The notes beneath the pieces are model-generated. The model searched no databases, was not told the origin of the DNA, and saw only the letters and a program-made list of their open reading frames with translations. Position numbers and translations under genes: made by a program. This document shows, one piece after another, positions 4,929-10,921 of a DNA stretch of 10,921 bases. Position 1 is the first letter of the stretch, and each line of letters opens with the position of its first letter. This stretch comes from Planctomycetaceae bacterium (lineage in GTDB: Bacteria > Planctomycetota > Planctomycetia > Pirellulales > PALSA-1355), in assembly GCA_005773095.1 (NCBI GenBank), contig SXHT01000008.1, forward strand, positions 1-10,921, written 5' to 3'.

Positions 4929-6665
4929 ATGTCCGAGGAAAAGAAACTTAGCCCGGTCGAGGGCTTCAAGACCGAAAGCAACTACCTTCGCGGCGACATC
5001 GGCAAGGAACTCGTCGATGCGAACGACTTTTTCGGCAAGTCCAGTGTCCAGTTGCTCAAGAATCACGGCGTCTACCAGCAAGACGATCGCGATGCCCGCT
5101 CCGCGGGACGCGTCGAAGGGCACGTCGGCAAGGCTCCCAAAGCCTACTCGTTCATGGTGCGAACGAAAATTCCGGGCGGCAAGCTGACCAGCAGCCAACT
5201 GCTGGCCGAACTCGACCTCTGCGACCAGATTGGCAACGCCACCTTGCGCATCACCAGCCGCCAGGGCTTACAGCTCCATGGCATCGTCAAGGGCGATTTG
5301 TGGAAGGCCATTCATCGCATCAACCAAATCCAGCTCAGCACGCTGGCGGCCTGCGGCGACGTTGAACGCAACGTCATGTGCTGCCCCGCACCGATCAAGA
5401 ACAACCCCATCCGCCAACAGTTGCAGGATTTGGCCGATCATATTGCCATGCACCTCTGCCCACACACGACGGCCTATCACGAACTCTGGGTCCGAGATCC
5501 CGAAAGTGGTGAAGAGACACTGATGGGTGGGGGCTCGAACGGGCATGAAGTCGAACCGATTTACGGCCCGACGTACCTGCCGCGCAAGTTCAAGACAGCC
5601 GTCGGCTTGCCGGAGGACAACTGCGTGGACATGTACGCCAATGATCTGGCGTTCATGGCGATTCACGATCGTGCAACCATTCGCGGTTACAACGTCCTGG
5701 TGGGCGGCGGATTCGGCGTTACGCCTAGCGCCGAAAAGACCTGGCCGGCCGTGGCTCAAAAACTTTGCAGCATCAATCCGGAGGAAGCCATCGACGTCGC
5801 CACCGCCGTCGTCAAGGTGCAGCGAGACTACGGCAATCGCGCTGATCGCAAAGTGGCCCGCCTGAAGTACACGATCCACAACATGGGCCTGGCCGCGTTC
5901 AAGGCCAAGGTCGAGGAGTATTACGGCAAGCCGCTCGCTGATCCCGATCCGACGGATGTCACCGGCTTCGATGATCATCTTGGCTGGTCCGAGCAAGGCG
6001 ACGGCAAAGGGTGGTACGGCCTGAACGTGGAAAACGGCCGCATCCAAGACCAGGCCGGCAGCAACCTTAAATCAGCGTTGCGCATGATTTTAACGACGAT
6101 GCATCCCACGATTCGCCTTACGCCGCACCAGAGCATTCTGTTTTGCGACGTGACACCCGAGCAGAAGCAGGAACTCGAACAAATTCTGCGCGACCATGGT
6201 GTCAAGCTCTCGCACGAGATTTCTGCCGTCCGGCGATGGAGCATGGCCTGCGTGGCCTGGCCCACGTGCGGACTCGCGATTACCGAAAGTGAACGCGCGT
6301 TGCCGGGCATACTCGACGAATTGGAAGTCGAACTCGCCAAGCTTGGCCTCTCGAATGAAACCTTCACGGTCCGGATGACCGGTTGTCCGAACGGTTGCTC
6401 GCGTCCCTACAACTGCGACATCGGCATCGTCGGCCGGGCGATGAACAAGTACACGCTGTATGTGGGCGGGCGACTACTCGGCGATCGCTTGAATTTCGAA
6501 TACAAAGACATGGTGCCGCACGAAGAAGTGATCTCGTCGTTGGTGCCCGTGTTGACCTTCTTTAAGCACGCGCGCGAAGACGGCGAAACCCTCGGCGATT
6601 TTTGTCAGCGCGTAGGCGCCGAGCAGTTGACGGCGTTCTCAGAGCAATACGCGACCGCTGAATGA
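4929..6665 (+). CDS. cysI: Sulfite reductase hemoprotein (siroheme, 4Fe-4S)
   Basis: A 578-residue protein close to CysI length. It performs the six-electron reduction of sulfite to sulfide for cysteine synthesis. The cluster/siroheme ligands are in CVAWPTCGLA (C441, C447) and TGCPNGCSRPY (C486, C490). Sulfite- and siroheme-contacting basic residues are visible in TSRQGLQLHG (R111), GDVERNVMCCPAP (R147) and YLPRKFKT (K220, K222). The order matches CysI: N-terminal ferredoxin-reductase-like repeat 1 (about 60-145), the central siroheme domain, then repeat 2 and the cluster motifs. TGCPNG, rather than the TGCPNS form I associate with ferredoxin nitrite reductases, favours sulfite as substrate. 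No CysJ-like flavoprotein is in the window, so the electron donor (NADPH via CysJ, or ferredoxin) is undetermined. An AGGA at 4918-4921 lies 7 nt before the ATG. The TGA stop lies inside a palindromic repeat element. Confidence 0.92.
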   Translation: MSEEKKLSPVEGFKTESNYLRGDIGKELVDANDFFGKSSVQLLKNHGVYQQDDRDARSAGRVEGHVGKAPKAYSFMVRTKIPGGKLTSSQLLAELDLCDQIGNATLRITSRQGLQLHGIVKGDLWKAIHRINQIQLSTLAACGDVERNVMCCPAPIKNNPIRQQLQDLADHIAMHLCPHTTAYHELWVRDPESGEETLMGGGSNGHEVEPIYGPTYLPRKFKTAVGLPEDNCVDMYANDLAFMAIHDRATIRGYNVLVGGGFGVTPSAEKTWPAVAQKLCSINPEEAIDVATAVVKVQRDYGNRADRKVARLKYTIHNMGLAAFKAKVEEYYGKPLADPDPTDVTGFDDHLGWSEQGDGKGWYGLNVENGRIQDQAGSNLKSALRMILTTMHPTIRLTPHQSILFCDVTPEQKQELEQILRDHGVKLSHEISAVRRWSMACVAWPTCGLAITESERALPGILDELEVELAKLGLSNETFTVRMTGCPNGCSRPYNCDIGIVGRAMNKYTLYVGGRLLGDRLNFEYKDMVPHEEVISSLVPVLTFFKHAREDGETLGDFCQRVGAEQLTAFSEQYATAE

Positions 6666-6788
6666 CGAATCTCGAAGCACGAATGACGAATGAATACCTA
6701 ATCACGGATGACTAATGGGCAAGGCGCTCATCATTCGTTATTTGGCATTCGACATTCGTTTGTCGTTCGTGCCTGGTCATGAGTCATT
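6661..6788. repeat. GAATGACGAA-type palindromic element, copy 1
   Basis: This region is built of degenerate words such as CGAATGACGAATGAAT on the left and CATTCGTTTGTCGTTCG on the right. Arms 6677-6695 and 6754-6772 are complementary at 16 of 19 positions. The outer ends, AATGAC (6661-6666) and GTCATT (6783-6788), also pair. The result is a long imperfect hairpin. It contains the cysI stop codon and may serve as its transcript end. A related element lies at 8756-8860. Confidence 0.7.
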
Positions 6789-6809
6789 TTCAAACGGGAC
6801 AGGACTCCC

Positions 6810-7250
6810 ATGACCGAACAGCCTCTCAAACCATGGATGTGGTTTCTGCTGAGGTTTGCCGGGACCTTCAATCTGCTGGCCGGTTTCAGCATGTGCGTCT
6901 TGTACAGCGAGGGCTTCCAGATGCTCGGCTTGAAGAAGCCACCGCTGATGTTGCCGCTGCAACTGGTGGGCGTGTTGGTGGGATTGTTTGGCGTCGGGTA
7001 TCACATCGTGGCGAGCAACCCGGTGGAGAACCGCAACGTGCTGATGCTGGGCTTCTGGAGCAAGCTGCTGGGCTCGGTGCTGGGCATCGGTTACGTGGCG
7101 CTTGGCAAACTGCCGCCGGTGTTTCTGGCGCTTTTGTTCTTCGCCGACATCATCTACCTGCCCCCCTTCTGGCTGATCATGCGGCGGCTGTACCGCATCG
7201 CACGGCAAGATCGCAATTCCGGCGATTCCAGCATTTCCCGCGCCGCATAA
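6810..7250 (+). CDS. Small four-helix integral membrane protein, function unknown
   Basis: A 146-residue protein that I do not recognise. Four hydrophobic segments are evident: about 11-32 (WFLLRFAGTFNLLAGFSMCV), 46-66, 77-98 and 102-124. A basic, hydrophilic tail follows (RRLYRIARQDRN..). Positive residues at the end of the last helix suggest both ends are cytoplasmic. There is no metal, nucleotide or cofactor motif and no cleavable signal peptide. AGGA at 6801-6804 lies 5 nt before the ATG, within a small GGGA/TCCC inverted repeat (6796-6809). It is co-directional with cysI but separated from it by 144 bp of palindromic repeat, so it is probably a separate transcription unit. A role in sulfur or nitrogen metabolism is not supported by its own sequence. 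Hydrophobicity makes this frame far more credible than the overlapping ones. Confidence 0.8.
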   Translation: MTEQPLKPWMWFLLRFAGTFNLLAGFSMCVLYSEGFQMLGLKKPPLMLPLQLVGVLVGLFGVGYHIVASNPVENRNVLMLGFWSKLLGSVLGIGYVALGKLPPVFLALLFFADIIYLPPFWLIMRRLYRIARQDRNSGDSSISRAA

Positions 7251-7261
7251 GGGCGATGCCA

Positions 7262-7283
7262 GGCCGGCAGAGCCCGGCCCTAC
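7262..7283 (+). repeat. Degenerate half-unit of the REP-like hairpin
   Basis: GGCCGGCAGAGCCCGGCCCTAC differs from the last 21 bp of repeat copy A (1861-1881) by one substitution and one extra C. It lies 11 bp after the membrane-protein stop codon. No terminal CAGGGCC end or target duplication is seen around it, so it is a stand-alone half-unit or a remnant. It may help end the upstream transcript. Confidence 0.6.
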
Positions 7284-7751
7284 GCGCTGAAGCTCAGTGA
7301 GTCCACGCAATCATGAGGCTCACACTCCGGCTTACTGGTACGCGTATTCAAGGCGAATAGCACCGCTCTTTCCTGCCTGCAAACAGGCCGACGCGACTAG
7401 ACACAAAGTATTTATGATATTGTAGTTACGTCGATTTATCTGGTGCAAAATATTATCTGAAATGCTTCTTTTAGGATCATCCAGTTTTAGGAAACGTACT
7501 TGACGGCGGGCCGGTTTCCGAATAGCCTATTATCTTTACGCTAAATCTTACGGCGTTCTTTTATTTGAAATTGCGATGGACGGATGAGTCATCAGACCTT
7601 GCGCCGTGCGGGGCAACCCCCGGGGCGCGCTTCCTCCGGCTGGGATGGTCCCTGGCGAGTCCATTCTCACGTCCCCTTGATCGTTGTTCCTTGATCGCTC
7701 ATCGCTTGACAGCACTCAACCTTCACCCCCTCTTCCTTCACTTACCTTGCC
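7284..7751. other. Long intergenic region before the LysR gene, partly AT-rich
   Basis: No convincing gene lies in these 468 bp. A small hairpin GCCTG-CAAA-CAGGC is at 7375-7388 without a T-run. From about 7395 to 7570 the sequence is clearly richer in A/T than the rest of the window. This part includes a direct repeat TTTTAGGA (7469-7476 and 7485-7492) and a TTGACG at 7500-7505 followed by TATTAT at 7528-7533, too far apart for a normal promoter. The AT-rich part probably carries the LysR promoter and its autoregulatory site. A short open frame at 7565-7762 lacks any family signature and is not called. Confidence 0.5.
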
Positions 7752-8753
7752 ATGCATCTTAAGAGCTTAAAAGTGTTTTGCGACGTGGTCGGCTGGCGGA
7801 GCTTCTCGCGCGCGGCCCAGGAGAATGGCATTTCGCAATCCGGCGCCAGTCAGGTCGTGCATCAGCTTGAATCGCGGTTGGGCGTGAAACTGATCGATCG
7901 TTCGAAACGGCCTTTCATGCTGACGCCCGAGGGGGAGGCGTACTACGAAGGCTGCCGGAAGCTGGTGCAGCGGTACGACGCGCTTGAGGACCAGGTACGT
8001 ACGCTGCACGAGGAAGTCTCGGGCCGGGTACGTGTGGTGAGCATCTACTCGGTTGGTCTGCACCATATGAGCCGCTACATGCAGCGGTTCCTCACGGGGT
8101 ATCCCAGGGCGAACGTGCGTTTGGAGTATCAGCATCCGCACCGAGTTTACGATGCGGTGGAGAAGGACCAGGCGGACATTGGGCTGGTAAGTTATCCGCG
8201 TGCCAGTCGCACGATGGAGGCGATCCCCTGGCGCGAGGAGCCGATGGTGCTTGTCTGCTCGCCGATTCATCGGCTCGCTGGCCGCGACCGCGTGCAACTG
8301 GAAGAGTTGGCGGGCGAGAACGTGATTGGGTTTGATCCCGATCTGACAATTCGCCACGAGATTGACCGCGTGCTGGCCGAGCATGGGGTGGAAGTCCACG
8401 TGGCGATGGAGTTTGATAATATTGAAACGATCAAGCGCGCGGTGGAGATCGACGCCGGCCTGGCGCTTTTGCCCGAACCAACCGTGCGGCGTGAAGTTGA
8501 AGCCGGATCGCTGGTGGCCGTGCCGCTGACGAGCGACGAGTTGGTGCGGCCGCTGGGAATCATTCATCGCCGCGGGAAAGAGTTGGGCATCACCACGCGA
8601 CGGTTCATCGAGCTGTTGCAGAGCGAAGGGACGGCGGTCGCTCAGTCGGAAGCGGCCGTCCATGGTGAAGTCGTGCATGCGACGAACGGACATGAAAAAG
8701 GGGCTCCGGAGAACGGTAAGCCCCCCGGGCGGAAGCAGAAGCAGATGGCCTAG
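7752..8753 (+). CDS. LysR-type transcriptional regulator
   Basis: A 333-residue protein. Residues 3-62 form the winged helix-turn-helix: LKVFCDVVGWRSFSRAAQENGISQSGASQVVHQLESRLGVKL, then LTPEGEAYY. A linker helix (about 65-90) leads to the periplasmic-binding-protein-like effector domain (about 92-290), with DIGLVSYP at 142-149 and AVEIDAGLALLPEP at 230-243. LysR proteins act as tetramers, bind T-N11-A dyads, and switch on a small metabolite. Residues from about 292 to 333 form a polar, low-complexity tail (…NGHEKGAPENGKPPGRKQKQ) beyond the normal end near 295-300. It lies between a sulfite reductase gene and gltB. CysB/CysL and GltC, the classical regulators of such genes, are of this family, so control of either neighbour is plausible but inferred. 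The start ATG has no visible Shine-Dalgarno site but opens exactly at the HTH domain. Confidence 0.93.
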   Translation: MHLKSLKVFCDVVGWRSFSRAAQENGISQSGASQVVHQLESRLGVKLIDRSKRPFMLTPEGEAYYEGCRKLVQRYDALEDQVRTLHEEVSGRVRVVSIYSVGLHHMSRYMQRFLTGYPRANVRLEYQHPHRVYDAVEKDQADIGLVSYPRASRTMEAIPWREEPMVLVCSPIHRLAGRDRVQLEELAGENVIGFDPDLTIRHEIDRVLAEHGVEVHVAMEFDNIETIKRAVEIDAGLALLPEPTVRREVEAGSLVAVPLTSDELVRPLGIIHRRGKELGITTRRFIELLQSEGTAVAQSEAAVHGEVVHATNGHEKGAPENGKPPGRKQKQMA

Positions 8754-8755
8754 GG

Positions 8756-8860
8756 ATAATGACGAAGCACGAAGCACGAAGCACGAATACGGAATGGCCC
8801 AGAGCATTGGTTATTCTCCAATCGGCATTCATTCGTGATTCGTGGTTAGCCATTCGTTAT
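8756..8860. repeat. GAATGACGAA-type palindromic element, copy 2, with 7-bp tandem repeat
   Basis: It begins 2 bp after the LysR stop and ends 29 bp before gltB. The left arm contains three perfect tandem copies of CGAAGCA plus CGAA (8763-8787). The right arm is CATTCATTCGTGATTCGTGG…CATTCGTTAT (8826-8860). The arms are imperfectly complementary, with the best match between the CACGAAGCACGAAT part of the left arm and ATTCGTGATTCGTG of the right. The composition and end words match the element at 6661-6788. It may separate LysR and gltB transcription. Confidence 0.65.
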
Positions 8861-8889
8861 CGAGCAAATCGCTGGTAAGGATCAACGGC

Positions 8890-10921
8890 ATGAACATCAC
8901 TTCCACCCTTCCCGATCGAGCCACCGGTTTGTACGACCCGGCCCATGAGCACGATGCGTGCGGCGTGGGCTTTGTGGTCAACATCCAGGGGGAGAAGAGC
9001 CATTTGATTGTCCAGTCGGGCCTGGAGATTCTGGTGAATCTCACGCACCGCGGCGCATGTGGTTGCGATCCGCTGACGGGTGACGGAGCAGGCATTCTTA
9101 CGCAGATGCCCGATGGCTTTTTTCGGCCGGTGGCTGCCGAGCTCGGCATGCATTTGCCGCCGGAAGGCGATTACGCGGTGGGCTGTGTGTTCTTGCCACG
9201 CGACAAGACCGAGCGCGCCCATTGCGAGCGTCGGTTGGAGCGTCTGATTGGCGAGGAAGGGCAGAAGTTTTTGGGCTGGCGGAATGTGCCGATTGATTCC
9301 CGGGTGATTGGCCGGACGGCGCAGGCGGTGGAGCCGCGGATTCGTCAGGCGTTCATTGCCCGCGGTGAAAGCACTCCCCTCGAGATCTTCGAATGGAAGC
9401 TGTACGTGATCCGCAAGCGACTCGAGTTGGAAGTCCGCGACAGCCATTTGACGCAGAAGAAATCCTGTTACATTCCCAGCCTGTCGTCGCGGACCCTAAT
9501 TTACAAGGGCCTATTGTTGGCCGATCAGGTGGAGCAATACTACGCCGACCTGGCCGACGAGCGCTTTGAGTCGGCATTGGCGCTTGTGCATCAACGCTAC
9601 AGCACCAACACGTTTCCCACCTGGGACCTTGCGCATCCGTTCCGGTTTCTGGCGCACAACGGCGAAATCAACACGCTCAAGGGGAACATCAACTGGATGC
9701 ATGCCCGCGAGACGATGTTGGCCAGCGAGAAGTACGGCGCCGACCTGGCGAAGATTTGCCCGGTGTGCATTCCGGACGCGAGCGACTCGGCCACGTTTGA
9801 CAACGCGCTGGAGTTGCTGGTGCTCACCGGCCGCAGCTTGCCGCAGGCGATGTCGATGTTGATTCCCGAGCCGTGGCAGAATCACGAGACGATGCCGGAC
9901 GACCTGAAGGCGTATTACGAGTATCAATCATGCCTGATCGAACCGTGGGATGGCCCGGCGTCGATGGCCTTTACGGATGGCACGGTGATCGGCGCCTGCC
10001 TGGACCGGAATGGCTTGCGGCCGAGCCGGTATTGGGTGACCAAGAACGGGCACGTGATCATGGCTTCGGAATCGGGCGTGCTGCCCAAGGTGGAGCCGGA
10101 GGATATCGAGAGCAAGGGGCGTCTGCGCCCCGGCCGGATGTTCCTGGTGGACACGAAGCAAGGACGGATCATCGCCGATAGCGAGCTCAAGAGGTCGCTC
10201 GCCAGTCGCAGGCCGTATCGCAAGTGGCTCAAGAAGGAGATGAAGTCGCTCGCCGATCTCCCCGCGGCGCCGCAGGCCAACGGACCATCGAACGAGCCAA
10301 TTCATCGTTTGCATCGGACCTTCGGCTACACGCTGGAAGACTTGCGGATCTTAATGGCGCCGATGGCGACCGACGGCGCCGAAGCGGTTGGCTCGATGGG
10401 CAACGACACACCGCTGGCGGTGCTCAGTGATCGGCCACAGCTGCTCTACAACTACTTTAAGCAGCTTTTCGCCCAGGTCACCAATCCGCCTCTGGATGCA
10501 ATTCGCGAGGAGATTGTCACATCGCTGGTGACCACGATCGGCAGCGAAGGCAATCTGCTCGACGAAACATCCGCGCAGTGCCGATTGCTGCGGCTGGAGC
10601 AGCCGATTCTCACCAACATGCAGCTCGCGCAGATCAGACAGCTCAATGAGCCTGGCTTCAAGTCACGCACGATCAGCATGCTCTTTGCGCGCAAGGCCGG
10701 AGTGACGGGGCTCAAGAATCGCATGGATCAAATCCGCATGGAGGCCAGCAAGGCGATCGCCGACGGTGCGACGTTGGTGATCCTCTCCGACCGCGGCGTG
10801 GACAAGGATAACTTGCCGATCCCGGCTCTGCTGGCCACCAGTGGCGTGCACCATCATCTGGTGCGCGAAGGCACGCGCACACGATGCGGGTTGGTGATTG
10901 AGAGCGGCGAGCCGCGCGAAG
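8890..10921 (+). CDS. gltB: Glutamate synthase large subunit GltB, 5' part
   Basis: The frame is open from ATG 8890 to the right edge: 677 codons of a protein usually near 1500 residues. GltB is the large subunit of glutamate synthase. It hydrolyses glutamine at an N-terminal nucleophile and channels ammonia to 2-oxoglutarate to make glutamate. The class II amidotransferase domain starts at C24 in HDACGVGFV, so a 23-residue propeptide must be cleaved to expose the catalytic cysteine. Further signatures are THRGACGCDPLTGDGAGI (52-69), HQRYSTNTFPTWDLAHPFR (234-252), LAHNGEINTLKGN (254-266), and CLDRNGLRPSRYWVT (370-384). The central domain follows (LLYNYFKQLFAQVTNPPLDAIRE, 518-540). A TAAGGA at 8876-8881 gives a good ribosome site 8 nt before the ATG. 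The FMN and 3Fe-4S parts and any gltD lie beyond the window. No frameshift is seen. Confidence 0.97.
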   Translation, partial: MNITSTLPDRATGLYDPAHEHDACGVGFVVNIQGEKSHLIVQSGLEILVNLTHRGACGCDPLTGDGAGILTQMPDGFFRPVAAELGMHLPPEGDYAVGCVFLPRDKTERAHCERRLERLIGEEGQKFLGWRNVPIDSRVIGRTAQAVEPRIRQAFIARGESTPLEIFEWKLYVIRKRLELEVRDSHLTQKKSCYIPSLSSRTLIYKGLLLADQVEQYYADLADERFESALALVHQRYSTNTFPTWDLAHPFRFLAHNGEINTLKGNINWMHARETMLASEKYGADLAKICPVCIPDASDSATFDNALELLVLTGRSLPQAMSMLIPEPWQNHETMPDDLKAYYEYQSCLIEPWDGPASMAFTDGTVIGACLDRNGLRPSRYWVTKNGHVIMASESGVLPKVEPEDIESKGRLRPGRMFLVDTKQGRIIADSELKRSLASRRPYRKWLKKEMKSLADLPAAPQANGPSNEPIHRLHRTFGYTLEDLRILMAPMATDGAEAVGSMGNDTPLAVLSDRPQLLYNYFKQLFAQVTNPPLDAIREEIVTSLVTTIGSEGNLLDETSAQCRLLRLEQPILTNMQLAQIRQLNEPGFKSRTISMLFARKAGVTGLKNRMDQIRMEASKAIADGATLVILSDRGVDKDNLPIPALLATSGVHHHLVREGTRTRCGLVIESGEPRE

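Noticed and set aside
5268..6047. Long minus-strand open frame (259 codons) opposite the sulfite reductase gene
   Set aside because: It lies wholly inside a well-supported CysI coding region and has no recognisable domain. Such mirror frames are common in GC-rich genes.
4929..6665. Ferredoxin-nitrite reductase as an alternative identity, suggested by the nearby gltB
   Set aside because: The TGCPNGCSRPY cluster motif and the MACVAWPTC segment follow CysI sulfite reductase. Only the neighbourhood favours nitrite.
7500..7533. TTGACG … TATTAT as a LysR promoter
   Set aside because: The boxes are 22 bp apart. At a normal 17-bp spacing the -10 position reads TAGCCT, matching poorly.
7565..7762. 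Short plus-strand open frame running into the LysR start
   Set aside because: Low-complexity composition, no homology signal, no ribosome site, and an out-of-frame overlap with the LysR start.
8763..8787. Tandem repeat considered as a CRISPR-like array
   Set aside because: The units are 7 bp with no spacers, inside a palindromic element, and no cas genes are present.
7767..8807. 346-codon minus-strand open frame opposite the LysR gene
   Set aside because: The plus strand encodes an unmistakable LysR protein. The minus translation is rich in Arg, His and Leu, with no domain, as expected for an antisense shadow.

Overview
The window looks like a chromosomal segment of a GC-rich planctomycete-type bacterium, most likely Pirellulales-like. 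This is inferred from protein character, weak or absent Shine-Dalgarno sites in front of several genes, and abundant GC-rich palindromic intergenic repeats. No rRNA or taxonomic marker confirms it. Most genes are housekeeping or assimilatory. I see no CRISPR array, phage module, tRNA or rRNA, and no convincing new multi-gene system. The most unusual content lies between the genes.

Layout, left to right. (1) 1-1778: the 3' part of a YgiQ-type radical SAM protein gene, followed 36 bp later by an RlmI/RlmK-like SAM-dependent methyltransferase. (2) 1781-3808: a TrmH/SpoU-family RNA 2'-O-methyltransferase on the plus strand converges on, and overlaps by 8 nt, a minus-strand vapBC-type toxin-antitoxin pair. 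Two inverted copies of a 101-bp repeat flank this block. The right copy is part of a 123-bp MITE-like element with 14-bp terminal inverted repeats and a perfect 8-bp target duplication. (3) 3861-4736: folD on the minus strand, divergent from (4) a siroheme sulfite reductase hemoprotein gene at 4929-6665. A large stem-loop and a 20-bp dyad lie in the space between them. (5) 6810-8753: an unrecognised four-helix membrane protein, a 500-bp partly AT-rich gap, and a LysR-type regulator. (6) 8890-end: the 5' two-fifths or so of gltB, the large subunit of glutamate synthase.

The right half combines one-carbon metabolism (FolD), reduction of sulfite to sulfide, a LysR regulator and entry of ammonia nitrogen into glutamate. 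LysR proteins are the classical regulators of both sulfite reductase and glutamate synthase genes (CysB/CysL and GltC). The LysR here could therefore control either neighbour, but this is inference from position. A second family of intergenic hairpin elements, rich in GAATGACGAA/CGAAGCACGAA words, occurs directly after the sulfite reductase gene and directly before gltB, bracketing the membrane-protein/LysR segment. The vapBC pair has a near-consensus promoter whose expected start point falls almost on the antitoxin ATG, so its mRNA is predicted to be leaderless or nearly so.
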